Positions 23,068 to 31,655 of a DNA stretch of 43,376 bases are shown here, piece after piece. Where the stretch lies: the NCBI GenBank assembly GCA_900544535.1, contig UQVH01000023.1:1-43376 (forward strand). Direction: 5' to 3'. The position numbers and the translations under genes are program-made. Position 1 is the first letter of the stretch, and every line of letters starts with the position of its first letter. Below the pieces are notes generated by a model that saw only the letters and a list, made by a program, of their open reading frames with translations, searched no databases and was not told where the DNA came from. The DNA comes from an uncultured Bacteroidales bacterium (lineage in GTDB: Bacteria; Bacteroidota; Bacteroidia; Bacteroidales; Muribaculaceae).

Positions 23068-24080
23068 TATTTTATCAGTTTGGGTAGATATCGGTTAATT
23101 ACCAGTGCGCTGATTGTACATATAACCAATATGATTGAAAAGCGTATGCATCCGGAGAGGATCGGATATTGCAGAATCGCGTTCCACATATTGAGCGGAT
23201 GAATGATGAGCGTCTGGTGAATGACAAGGAATACAATCGTATTTTCTCCAATCCAATATAATATGGCTTTCGGACGGCCTTTTAACCATCTTTCAAGACA
23301 CTGTGATATCCATAAGACTATATATATACCACAACACGCGGTAATTATACTTATAGGAACAAAGCCCAAGGTATTGCCATAAAAATTAATGGATGATATG
23401 CCTGTAAAATACAGCATCCCGACATAAGCAATTATAGCGGTCAGACATAATGCCGCTATCTTCCAATTATAGTTGTGCGATAGAATCTCAGTTTTATATT
23501 TATAAGCCGCCAGCATAATAGGGACCATAAAAAATGAGATATCAATGTTGAAGGGCAGGATAATTTTGAAATATGATGTCAAAATGCTTGCAGACATCAT
23601 AATCACACTGAATAGTACAAGATGTCTACTAAAGTATTTTAAGGCGGTGTAACACAAGATTAGACTTGCAAACAATGACGGAAGGAACCACAATGCTCCG
23701 GAAAATATATAACCTTCTCCACGCATCCCCAAACCAAATCTGACAAATTGCCATGGAATACCCCCCCCAATTTTAATAATGTCATTGTCAGTTACTAAAT
23801 AGTATACAAATGACGCTATTAGCCCGAAAATCAGATATGGCTTTAACAACCGGATGGCTCTTTTCTTTGAAAATTCTGCAAAAGAAAGTGCGGTTGTCAT
23901 GAAAAGTGCTGAAAGGAAAAAGAAAAGTGGCACATGAAATGTGTTTATGACATACATTGCATTCCCAAGTGGTCCCCAGCCGCCCGAATGTCCCCACACA
24001 ATAAGAAGAATCCCCAATGCTTTGGCAATATCAATAAATCTGTTGCGAACTGTTTTTGATTCCATTTGATGATCATTCAT
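23067..24080 (-). CDS. Acyltransferase 3 family membrane O-acyltransferase
   Basis: 337 residues with about ten membrane helices. The N-terminal motif RFIDIAKALGILLIVWGHSG contains the conserved His of the acyltransferase-3 family, followed by FHVPLFFFLSALFM with FxxPLFFFLSG-like character and KKRAIRLLKPYLIF. These enzymes move acetyl or succinyl groups onto extracytoplasmic sugars (OafA, WecH). A second ATG five codons in (MESKTVRNRF) may be the true start. It overlaps the upstream gene by four bases and the downstream gene by one. Confidence 0.9.
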   Translation of the reverse strand: MNDHQMESKTVRNRFIDIAKALGILLIVWGHSGGWGPLGNAMYVINTFHVPLFFFLSALFMTTALSFAEFSKKRAIRLLKPYLIFGLIASFVYYLVTDNDIIKIGGGIPWQFVRFGLGMRGEGYIFSGALWFLPSLFASLILCYTALKYFSRHLVLFSVIMMSASILTSYFKIILPFNIDISFFMVPIMLAAYKYKTEILSHNYNWKIAALCLTAIIAYVGMLYFTGISSINFYGNTLGFVPISIITACCGIYIVLWISQCLERWLKGRPKAILYWIGENTIVFLVIHQTLIIHPLNMWNAILQYPILSGCIRFSIILVICTISALVINRYLPKLIK

Positions 24081-25051
24081 TTGAGATTACCGTAATCATC
24101 TGCCATTATCCAGTCTTCCGTAGAAGGATAATCATGCCAAAAATTTAATGGACACACCTTTATTCCGTTATTTATAAGTGCAGGCTTATAGCTGAAAGAA
24201 CTTTTACTTGTTATAAGACAATCGGCATAAACTAAGTGGATAAAAGAGTTGTACTGGTCCATATCAAGGCACCATATAATATTGTCAAAAGTTGAGAATT
24301 CCGGAAAGTCTGTCTGAACACCTTGAGAAAAAATGTAGATTCGGATTGGCTTTGATTGGTGGATACGTTGAAGCGTTTGCGTCAAGACATTTATGTAGTA
24401 ATCATTTGCTAAAAATCTCATTGACAGGTTCGGATTTGACGGATCAGCCAAAATATCACCTCTCCGGATATGTATTGCTATATTATAATAGCTTTCATCA
24501 TATATCAGTTTATCTGTGCTACGAGCTGGGGCTGAATAGAATTTATGTTTCAGGTCATCCATTACCTCATATTGCGCACGGTAAAACTGATCTTGTTCGG
24601 CAATAAAGATTACCGTTTTGTTCCCATAGCTGTCAATAATATTACGAATGAGTTTGACTTCATCTTCTTTTGATTCGTCAAACAATGGCAGTCTGCGGAT
24701 TATTCCCTTTTTTCTTAGGTCTTTGAGAGTGGACTCATTAAGACCGAATCCAAGTAAATTTTCCCAATTTTGGTTGGAAAACGGAATATGTAGGAACTTA
24801 CAATCAAATTTTTTAGAAAACCATAAACCGGCTATCCAGTTGGCCAGCTGATGGCCAATTCCGGCTCCACGGTTTGGGATTGCTCCTAAATATTTATCTG
24901 AAGAGTCCGGAGACTGCGTCGTTCTATGTAAACGGTAATGCCAATAAGATCTATACGGTAAATATGGCATACCGATTGATTTGCACAAATTTATTATCTT
25001 TTTGTGCGTAAAGGCTTTTACTTTTGTTAGAGTGATCCGTTTACATCTCAT
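24077..25051 (-). CDS. Fucosyltransferase-superfamily glycosyltransferase (HxRRGD type)
   Basis: 324 residues. A GT-B-like N-terminal motif GAGIGHQLANWIAGLWFSKKF stands where GT11 enzymes have GGLGNQ, and YYNIAIHIRRGDIL holds the HxRRxD motif shared by alpha-1,2 and alpha-1,6 fucosyltransferases (GT11, GT23, NodZ). C-terminal YADCLITSKSSFSYKPALI is also reminiscent of GT11. It is therefore a probable GDP-fucose-dependent enzyme, though other donors are possible. It overlaps the flippase gene by four bases. With the GT10 gene it makes two candidate fucosyltransferases in one operon. Confidence 0.7.
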   Translation of the reverse strand: MRCKRITLTKVKAFTHKKIINLCKSIGMPYLPYRSYWHYRLHRTTQSPDSSDKYLGAIPNRGAGIGHQLANWIAGLWFSKKFDCKFLHIPFSNQNWENLLGFGLNESTLKDLRKKGIIRRLPLFDESKEDEVKLIRNIIDSYGNKTVIFIAEQDQFYRAQYEVMDDLKHKFYSAPARSTDKLIYDESYYNIAIHIRRGDILADPSNPNLSMRFLANDYYINVLTQTLQRIHQSKPIRIYIFSQGVQTDFPEFSTFDNIIWCLDMDQYNSFIHLVYADCLITSKSSFSYKPALINNGIKVCPLNFWHDYPSTEDWIMADDYGNLK

Positions 25052-26580
25052 ATCCTGTTACGTTTAAAATTAGCAATTAATTTGCATATTGCCTCGCGTT
25101 CTCTGATTGAAAGTACAGCTTTCCAAAAAACAGTAAAAAAAATGCCGAGATACAATATAAAAGTCATACATACGGTCGCCAATGCTGGCGCAGATGTAAG
25201 CAGATAATGGGCATATAAAATCAGACATGGGAAAATCGTAATACAAGATATTGGAACTAATGCCTCAATAAAATAGCTTTTTAGGCTCATATGATTGAGC
25301 ATTCGATTGTAAATGATATTTATTATACCACCGCAGAGGCTCCATACAACAATCCAGATGATATAAAGCCAATATGGTTTAAACCCATATGCAAACATCA
25401 CAGGAACAATGATTAGTGGAATAATATTGATAATTGACTTCACAAGATTATAATTTTTGACATTACCTTGCGCCATAATTGATGTTGTAAGGCTCAATGT
25501 CGCAAATTCAGTAAGCATACGAATCAACTGTAATTGACAAAATATGACAGCCCAATCCGGGACATTGACAAGCCATAATTTCAATACATGAGGCATATAC
25601 GCAATCAATGGGAAAGAAAATAGTGCAAAAATACTATAAGTCAGTTTACATCCGAGAAGTGAGATGTAGTTCATTTTTTCTTCGTCATTTTCTCCTCCGC
25701 TTTTATAGATTATCGGATTCAGAGCCTTGAGGGCATTTTGAGAAAGTGCGGAGAGTACACCTGATACTTGGTTTGCAATCCCTTGAGCTGCATTAAGTAT
25801 TACCCCGAAATAGTGGTTTACGATGATATTTAGGCCATATTGGGTCGTCATGGATGAAACACTGTTGAGCATGTTCCAACCTGCAAATCGTGCCAATTCG
25901 GCCGCTCTGTCTTTATTAAAATATTTTCTCGGTCTGACGACACATTCCTTATAACGCTTATGGCAATAAATTCTCATTGCCGTAAGAGTGCAGATTGGCA
26001 CTAAAGCCATTAGGATGGAATATATGATCAGACGGTCGCTTTTGGTGAGAAGGAGTGCATATGCAATCACCAACTTCATTATAACCTCGAATATACCGAT
26101 GATAGCATACCATTTCATGTTTTCATGGGCATTCATCGTGGCATCGTACGGCACTGATATAACAGTGAAGACAGTGCTGACAGTCAGTGCTAAATATACA
26201 AATTTTGCTGCATGTTCTCTTCCATCAGGGATATCGAGGATACCATTGAAGAATATAATCCCTAATAGGACAAACAAAATTCCAAGCAGTATCCCAAGTC
26301 CCAGATGGAGAACGAAAGAACAATTAAAAGTGATTCGTTGATTTTCTAAATCTTTTTTCCCTTCATCTACGTTCAAGAATCGTTGTGTTGATGTTGCCAA
26401 AGCCGCATTTAGAAAGCCGAGAAGAGCAATGGTCCCACCCACAACATTATAAATGCCAAAGTTTATATCGCCAAGTGCATTCAGAATGACACGTGTGGTC
26501 CATAATGACACTAATAGTGTCGCTATCATTCGGGCATACAGAAAACCTGTGTTTTTGATTACTCTTGAAGCAGTCGACAT
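25048..26580 (-). CDS. wzx: Polysaccharide flippase (Wzx, MOP/PST superfamily)
   Basis: 510 residues, about 14 membrane helices. The N-terminal RVIKNTGFLYARMIATLLVSLWTTRVILNALGDINFGIYNVVGG pattern (seen in parts) is typical of polysaccharide-transporting MOP flippases of Bacteroidota. It should flip undecaprenyl-linked repeat units to the periplasm for Wzy. It follows the UpxY gene after 117 bases in which nothing distinctive was found, and overlaps the next gene by four bases. Its AT-rich composition contrasts with UpxY. Confidence 0.92.
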   Translation of the reverse strand: MSTASRVIKNTGFLYARMIATLLVSLWTTRVILNALGDINFGIYNVVGGTIALLGFLNAALATSTQRFLNVDEGKKDLENQRITFNCSFVLHLGLGILLGILFVLLGIIFFNGILDIPDGREHAAKFVYLALTVSTVFTVISVPYDATMNAHENMKWYAIIGIFEVIMKLVIAYALLLTKSDRLIIYSILMALVPICTLTAMRIYCHKRYKECVVRPRKYFNKDRAAELARFAGWNMLNSVSSMTTQYGLNIIVNHYFGVILNAAQGIANQVSGVLSALSQNALKALNPIIYKSGGENDEEKMNYISLLGCKLTYSIFALFSFPLIAYMPHVLKLWLVNVPDWAVIFCQLQLIRMLTEFATLSLTTSIMAQGNVKNYNLVKSIINIIPLIIVPVMFAYGFKPYWLYIIWIVVWSLCGGIINIIYNRMLNHMSLKSYFIEALVPISCITIFPCLILYAHYLLTSAPALATVCMTFILYLGIFFTVFWKAVLSIREREAICKLIANFKRNRI

Positions 26581-26697
26581 TGCTATACTTTATTCAGAAA
26601 TATATCATCTGTGCAAAAAACAACTAAAAACTATTACTTTTCAGTTTCGGTTGAAAAAACTTTTCCCTCTGAAGTCGGTGAGGACGTGTGGGGACTC

Positions 26698-27258
26698 TTA
26701 CGGCAGGAGGGTGATGAAGTCGGGGGAGATTTCGACGGCGAGGGTGAGGAGGCTGTCGAGGGTGACGAGGAGGCGGCGCCGACGGCTGCCGCGCATTTTG
26801 AGGAGGGAGCCTTCGTAGCCGTCCATCGGGCCGCCGATGATGCGCACACGGCGTCCGATCATGTCGGGAGTGAGTTCCGACGGCAGGTAGTAGACCGGAT
26901 TTTCGCTTAGACTGACGGCACGGATGAAGCGTTGCATGTCGGCGTCGCGGACTGTCATCGGCACGCAGTAGCCCAGTCCGCGTCCGTAGCGATACTGGAG
27001 GGTAGGTGTCTGTGCGACCTGCGGGTCGAGTCTGGTGCGGCTGGAACGGACGAAGAGAAGGTCGTGGATCACCGCCCGGGTTTCGCGTATGCGTCTACCC
27101 TGGCGGACAGTCAGTTGTGTGATGGTCGGGGTGTAGACCTCGAAACCTTCATCGGAAAGCCGTCGCCAGGCCGGTGTGTGGGTATTGGCACGCGAGAGAT
27201 CTCGCATGACAAACCATTTCTCCTCTTCGTCAGGCGCTTGCATGGAGAATGGCGGCAA
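26698..27258 (-). CDS. UpxY-family transcription antiterminator (NusG paralogue)
   Basis: 186 residues. An N-terminal NGN domain starts KWFVMRDLSRANTHTPAWRRL and includes TVRQGRRIRETRAVIHDLLFV and SRTRLDPQV; a C-terminal KOW-like segment reads GRRVRIIGGPMDGYEGSLLKM. This matches UpxY proteins, which in Bacteroides ride RNA polymerase from the operon's own leader and prevent premature termination. It is the first gene of the polysaccharide operon, behind a leader of about 255 bases. No UpxZ partner gene is visible. GC content resembles the flanking chromosome rather than the glycosyltransferases. Confidence 0.9.
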   Translation of the reverse strand: MPPFSMQAPDEEEKWFVMRDLSRANTHTPAWRRLSDEGFEVYTPTITQLTVRQGRRIRETRAVIHDLLFVRSSRTRLDPQVAQTPTLQYRYGRGLGYCVPMTVRDADMQRFIRAVSLSENPVYYLPSELTPDMIGRRVRIIGGPMDGYEGSLLKMRGSRRRRLLVTLDSLLTLAVEISPDFITLLP

Positions 27259-27513
27259 AAGATGTTATTGCGCTCGGTCTCTTGTCAGAGATGAGTGCCG
27301 TGTGGTTGGTATGAAAAGAATTGATAAGGATATAACTTCTAATCCTGCCTGATTGTGTAATTATTTGTTGATCAGGAAGTTGAAACATGGGTTTGCGAAG
27401 TTTGCTCCAAATTTCCGAATGACTGGCCCGAAATTGCGGCCCGGTCCGGGGTGTTGACGGACATTAAAAAATCGTCAGTGAGGGAGATTGGGTTGAAGGA
27501 GCATAAAGTTAGT
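27259..27513 (-). promoter_or_regulatory. Leader region of the polysaccharide operon
   Basis: Between the predicted start near 27513 and the UpxY ATG lie about 255 non-coding bases. Possible stems are TGACG/CGTCA (27455-27477), GGCC/GGCC near 27426-27442, CCTGAT/ATCAGG (27348-27375) and CTCT/AGAG near 27282-27293. Leaders of this kind recruit UpxY in Bacteroides. No inverted repeats flanking the promoter were seen, so promoter inversion is not indicated. Confidence 0.45.
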
Positions 27514-27519
27514 TGACCA

Positions 27520-27551
27520 CAAAATTACTAATTAACATTTAATTTAGCAAC
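27520..27551 (-). promoter_or_regulatory. Promoter of the polysaccharide operon
   Basis: Minus strand GTTG (27548-27551), 20 bases, TAATTTTG (27520-27527), with a very AT-rich spacer. It is the only good promoter upstream of UpxY and lies in the 348-base gap between UpxY and the MptE-like gene. Confidence 0.65.
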
Positions 27552-27606
27552 TTTTAAGATACCGCTGTAACAACACCCTGAGCCGTCAGAATGTTCATTG
27601 TGGACT

Positions 27607-28467
27607 TCAGAAAGGGAGGGGGGAGCGCCGGAATGCGTCGATAAATGAGCCGGGTGTAGAGTTGTGGATGCTGATTCCGTTGGCTCTGGCATAGGCTTCT
27701 ACGCGGTGATAGGAGCGGAAAGCGAGATAGAAACTCAATAGGACTTCGTGGAGACGCACGTTGCGGTAGACGCTGGCCACACGCGAGTGTTCCTCGTCAT
27801 TATCTTTATAGAAATGAGGCTGGAAGTTGACGACCTCGTTGTTTTCGGTCACTCCGAGTGTCGAAAGCCATCCGTGGTCTGCTCCGGTAAGATAGATTGT
27901 CCTGAAGCCTGCGAGTATGGCCGTCATGAGTGCGGGGACGAGCACATTGCGGGGCCGCGGCATTGCCAGACCGGCTCCGTAGAGCATCTTTTCGAGCCAT
28001 CCGAAGCCCTCGGCCCCTATGAAGTTGAAACGTTCGATCCTGATTTTGGGATTTGTCAGCCCTAATTTCGCGGCGTTTTGTGAGGCCGGTATGTAGAGAG
28101 TCATCGGCCAGTCGACAAGACGGTTGAAGCGGTCGAACATTTTGCCGACATTAGGGTCCGTCTCCCGGCCCTCAAAGAAGTGTGGATCGGCCAGAAGATA
28201 GAAGTCCGGTTTCAGAAGCGTGAATTCCTCTGCATTGGCAGCGAAGTTGAGGGCCATTGTGGTAGCCTCGCGCAGCTGATCGGCCTTGTTGTCAATGAGC
28301 GCGCGCAGCGAGGGACCGTTGCCGAGGATTACAAGCGGGCGCCCTTCGGCTGCCTGCGGGCAACGGCTGATAGTGGGACGCCGTCCGAGGACAGCAACTT
28401 TTGCAAGACTCTTAATGCTCGCGCCGAGACGGGAGCCGAATTCGCCGAGTTGTTCCGTGAGTTTCAT
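27607..28467 (-). CDS. MptE-like/DUF115 protein
   Basis: The start is set at the ATG at 28467 (MKLTEQLGEFGSRLGASIK, 286 residues); a longer frame to 28554 would contain the promoter at 28472-28503. The protein has PLVILGNGPSLRAL (44-57), a nucleotide-binding-like loop, LKPDFYLLADPHFF (85-98) and IYLTGADHGWL (191-201), the arrangement of the 6-hydroxymethylpterin pyrophosphokinase MptE-like/DUF115 group, which also includes Maf-type sugar transferases. Lying directly upstream of the polysaccharide locus, it may modify or transfer a sugar. The true reaction is unknown. Confidence 0.75.
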   Translation of the reverse strand: MKLTEQLGEFGSRLGASIKSLAKVAVLGRRPTISRCPQAAEGRPLVILGNGPSLRALIDNKADQLREATTMALNFAANAEEFTLLKPDFYLLADPHFFEGRETDPNVGKMFDRFNRLVDWPMTLYIPASQNAAKLGLTNPKIRIERFNFIGAEGFGWLEKMLYGAGLAMPRPRNVLVPALMTAILAGFRTIYLTGADHGWLSTLGVTENNEVVNFQPHFYKDNDEEHSRVASVYRNVRLHEVLLSFYLAFRSYHRVEAYARANGISIHNSTPGSFIDAFRRSPLPF

Positions 28468-28471
28468 GAGG

Positions 28472-28503
28472 CAAAAATAGGCATTTTGCGACGGCTGTGC
28501 AAA
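28472..28503 (-). promoter_or_regulatory. Promoter of the MptE-like gene, almost leaderless
   Basis: Minus strand TTTG (28500-28503), exactly 20 bases, TATTTTTG (28472-28479). The ATG at 28467 starts only five bases after the -7 box, so the mRNA would start at or next to the start codon. Confidence 0.65.
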
Positions 28504-28524
28504 TAATCCGGCGAAAGACGGAAA

Positions 28525-28564
28525 CAGAGCCCCTATGCTCCGCTCCGGGGGCATAAGGACTCTG
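28525..28564 (-). terminator. Probable terminator after the glutaminase-like gene
   Basis: CAGAG..CC..TATGC pairs with GCATA..GG..CTCTG across 28525-28564, with two C-A mismatches. On the minus strand it follows the stop at 28615 by 50 bases; the trailing T tract is weak (GTTTCC). Confidence 0.45.
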
Positions 28565-28614
28565 CCTTTAATTATATTGATATATGGATTGCCTGATCAG
28601 TCTGTTTTTTCGCG

Positions 28615-29562
28615 TCAGGCCTCGACTTTGACTCTCGCGCTTCCGAAAGCGTTGAGCTGGAGCTTGGTCACGATATCCTTCACGGCCAAAGCTGCTTTTG
28701 CCGGAATTCCGGCGTCATTGAGGTCCGGGGAGAATGCGGCGATTGAACCGAAGCCCGGAACGACGGCGATGAAACCGCCTCCGAATCCTGACATAGCAGG
28801 CACACCCGTGATGATCAGCCAGGGTTTCCCCATGTGTTTCGGCCCTTTGGCGGCCATCATTGCGCAGATCGATGCCGAAAGCGATCCATCAAAGGCGATC
28901 TCTTTAGTGGCGGGATTTACTCCGTCGGCCGCGATGGTCGCGCCCATTTCTGCGAGCTGTTCGGTGGTGACGAGCATCGAGCGGAGGCGCGTATAGAGGT
29001 CTATCGAGATGTCGGCCGCGTCATAGAGTTCATAACCGGCCTCGGCAAGGGCGTTGATCTTGTCTTTGGAGGCATTTTCTGCTGACGAAGCCTTGTAAAG
29101 ACTATCATCAAGTACGGGTGACGATCCCATAAGCGAGATCATTACGTCAGAAAGGATTTCCATCTTCCCGTCGAAGTCGCCGACTGGCTCCACGAGACTG
29201 ACGGCTCTCACTCCCTTCGCATGGAGGCCTTTCATCGGTTTGGCTCCGTCAGGAGAGGACGGGCAGCCGCATTTGCAGCCATTCTTGCCGAGATTCATTT
29301 TTTCGACAAGTTTTTCGGGTGACATCTGAATGAGAAGCTGGACGGTTATCGGCAGTCTGCTGATTGCTCCCATAGCAAACTGAGCCTGAGTATCGCCGAC
29401 ATCAAATTTAGTGCCGTCGGTCAGACGCAGAGAGATTCCGAACTTGCCTTCGTTCATTCCGGCAACTTTGGGGCTTGGGGTGCCTTCGGCATCATTCTTG
29501 TGATTGTCATAGGCTTCCCGGACGGCTGACTTGACATCGGCCAATTTTACGATTCGATCCAT
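28615..29562 (-). CDS. Glutaminase (GlsA)-like protein lacking catalytic residues
   Basis: 315 residues, the length of serine-dependent GlsA glutaminases. C-terminal family blocks are clear: MLVTTEQLAEMGATIAADGV, then GVNPAT, SGFGGGFIAVVPGFGSIAAF and LQLNAFGS. At the active site, however, the usual F-x-I-Q-S-I-S-K reads FAMGAISR (62-69), so Ser becomes Ala66 and Lys becomes Arg69. The NPxINAGA block is also absent. A Cys cluster, GCKCGCPSS (Cys96, 98, 100), follows. It is probably a pseudoenzyme or has a different chemistry. It is monocistronic with its own downstream hairpin. Confidence 0.75.
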   Translation of the reverse strand: MDRIVKLADVKSAVREAYDNHKNDAEGTPSPKVAGMNEGKFGISLRLTDGTKFDVGDTQAQFAMGAISRLPITVQLLIQMSPEKLVEKMNLGKNGCKCGCPSSPDGAKPMKGLHAKGVRAVSLVEPVGDFDGKMEILSDVMISLMGSSPVLDDSLYKASSAENASKDKINALAEAGYELYDAADISIDLYTRLRSMLVTTEQLAEMGATIAADGVNPATKEIAFDGSLSASICAMMAAKGPKHMGKPWLIITGVPAMSGFGGGFIAVVPGFGSIAAFSPDLNDAGIPAKAALAVKDIVTKLQLNAFGSARVKVEA

Positions 29563-29753
29563 AATAGTATAGTGCGTTAAAAAATTTCTGACATTATAAC
29601 ACCGTTGTTCCGACCGAAGTTGCCGGTTTTACATATCTTATTCAATTTTGAAGGTTGTTTAGGATTGTGTCTTCCTTAGGTTCAACTTTTTAAGGCTAAA
29701 ATGTGTTTAATACATATAAAATTATCTACAAATCTTTCAATACCGGGTCGCTT

Positions 29754-30203
29754 ATGAGTCGTCTTGAAAAATTCCTGTTTCTGCCGGTCATTTTCGGCAT
29801 CATAATGGTCGGTGCCTGTTCTTCCAGTGTATGGGACGAAGTGCCGGCACCGATCACATCCTTTATAGAACAATATTATCCCGGCAGCGGAGTCAGTTCC
29901 TATGACGAATCCGATTCCGACTATCGGGTGAAGATCACCAACGGCGCCACCCTTGTGTTTGACAGCGACTATAACTGGATTTCCATTGATGGAAACGGCG
30001 TCAGGCTTCCGGAAGTGCTGGTCTATAACCAGCTTCCTCCGGCCCTTTATAATTATTTGCAGGGCATCGAGCAGCAGACTTCGGTCTACCGCATGAGCCG
30101 TGACTCACACTACTATAAGCTGACGATGGAAAACACCGTCATCACTTATGAAATCGCCACCGGAAAAGTGTCCTATCCCGACGGCAAAACGATTGAATCC
30201 TGA
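29754..30203 (+). CDS. PepSY-like lipoprotein
   Basis: The start is set at the ATG at 29754 (MSRLEKFLFLPVIFG), giving 149 residues with a signal peptide ending in lipobox MVGAC; an upstream ATG at 29703 would put 17 polar residues before it. The mature part has the pattern PITSFIEQYYPGSGVSSYD, VKITNGATLVFDSDYNWISI and repeats it as YNYLQGIEQQTSVYRMSRD, YKLTMENTVITYEIATG, two units of the PepSY-like (DUF2874) fold common in Bacteroidota. Such proteins are periplasmic and may inhibit proteins; the role is unknown. It converges with the transporter gene, with only 6 bases between stops. Confidence 0.78.
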   Translation: MSRLEKFLFLPVIFGIIMVGACSSSVWDEVPAPITSFIEQYYPGSGVSSYDESDSDYRVKITNGATLVFDSDYNWISIDGNGVRLPEVLVYNQLPPALYNYLQGIEQQTSVYRMSRDSHYYKLTMENTVITYEIATGKVSYPDGKTIES

Positions 30204-30209
30204 GAGTTT

Positions 30210-31586
30210 TCAGATGAATTGGCTGATCAGGATCATGGCGATCAGCAGCGGAGCTATCCATTTCACAATGAAAGCCACTATTCCGAATATCCGCGACTTG
30301 AGAGTCCCGCCGTTGGTCATCTCGTTGCGGAAGAAAGAACGCGGAGCGATCCAGCCCATGTAGATGCACATAAGGATGCCGCCCACCGGAAGCATGATGT
30401 TGGTCGCCACCGTGTCGAGAAAATCGAAGATGGTCATTCCACAGATCGTGTAGCCGCTCCACGGGCCGACGGAGAGCGAGCACACCGAGCTTAGAATGAA
30501 CAGCGGAAGTATGACAGCCAGAACGGCTTTCGTGCGTCCGAAACCGAAACGGCATTCAAGAAAGGCTACCGATACCTCGGCCAGAGAGATTGTCGAGGTG
30601 AAAGCCCCGACCGCCAGAAGCAGGAAGAACAGCGCGGACCATATCTGTGTGTGCCCCATCTGTGCGAAGATCTCAGGCAAAGTGACGAACACCAGCGCCG
30701 ATCCGGCGAGATTGTGGTCAGTCAGGCCGAACGTCATCACGGCAGGGAAGATGATGAGTCCCATCAGTATGGCCACACCGAGATCGAGGAGTGAGACCGT
30801 TACGGCTGTCCGGGTGAGCTTGGTGTCTTTCGGATAGTAGCTCGCGTAGGTCACGAGAATGCCCATCGCGAGACTCAGCGAGAAGAATGCCTGTCCGAGT
30901 GCGTTGACTACGGTCCCGGCGTTGATTACCGAAAAATCAGGTTTCAGGAAGAACTCGACCCCCTCGGCTGCTTTGGGGAGCGACAGCGAGACGGCGCAGA
31001 ACACCACAAGCAGCACGAACAGAACCGGCATCATGATGTTTGACATTTTCTCGATCCCTTTCTGCACACCTTTGAGCAATACGAACAGATTGGCTGCAAG
31101 CATGATGTAGGTCATGATCAGAGGCTGATAAGTCCCTGAGATGTATTCCGCCATTTTGTTTTGAAAAGCCAGCTCCTCGCCGGCCGGCGTAGACACGGCT
31201 TCCGCCGCTGCCGGATAGAGGTTTCCGGTGATCGACTGGACGAGATATTCAAGAGTCCATCCGGAGACAACCATGTAGAACGACAGTATCAGATATGACG
31301 CAAGTATCGCAAGTGCGCCCACCGTCCACCATCCTTTTTTGCCGGGAGTGACGTTGCGGAACACGCCTGTCGCATCAGAGGCTCCTCCGCGTCCGAGCGA
31401 GAACTCAGCGGTCATCACCGGAATGCCGAGCAGAAACACGCAGCCGATATAGATCAGCAGAAAAGCCGCGCCTCCGTTGGCCTGGGTTTCGGCCGGAAAG
31501 CGCCATACATTGCCCAGACCGACCGCCGAGCCGACAGTAGCCGCGATCAGTCCGATTTTTGATGCGAAAGTATTTTTCTGAGACAT
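30210..31586 (-). CDS. Sodium-dependent transporter, SNF (neurotransmitter:sodium symporter) family
   Basis: 458 residues with about 11-12 membrane helices, the usual length of bacterial LeuT-like proteins. The N-terminus ASKIGLIAATVGSAVGLGNVWRFP contains the family signature GxAVGLGNVWRFP, with the sodium-site glycines and asparagine, followed by NGGAAFLLIYIGCVFLLG. It should import an amino acid or amine with sodium; the substrate is not readable. It is monocistronic, 69 bases downstream of the Crp/Fnr gene in the same direction. Confidence 0.93.
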   Translation of the reverse strand: MSQKNTFASKIGLIAATVGSAVGLGNVWRFPAETQANGGAAFLLIYIGCVFLLGIPVMTAEFSLGRGGASDATGVFRNVTPGKKGWWTVGALAILASYLILSFYMVVSGWTLEYLVQSITGNLYPAAAEAVSTPAGEELAFQNKMAEYISGTYQPLIMTYIMLAANLFVLLKGVQKGIEKMSNIMMPVLFVLLVVFCAVSLSLPKAAEGVEFFLKPDFSVINAGTVVNALGQAFFSLSLAMGILVTYASYYPKDTKLTRTAVTVSLLDLGVAILMGLIIFPAVMTFGLTDHNLAGSALVFVTLPEIFAQMGHTQIWSALFFLLLAVGAFTSTISLAEVSVAFLECRFGFGRTKAVLAVILPLFILSSVCSLSVGPWSGYTICGMTIFDFLDTVATNIMLPVGGILMCIYMGWIAPRSFFRNEMTNGGTLKSRIFGIVAFIVKWIAPLLIAMILISQFI

Positions 31587-31655
31587 TTATTAGACGAATT
31601 GACGTTATGTGTGTTGTTTGTAGTCTTGGATACTTGGATAAGGGGGGCCGGATTC

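Noticed and set aside
27520..27606. Invertible capsule promoter
   Set aside because: No inverted repeats were found on both sides of the promoter and no invertase gene is in the window.
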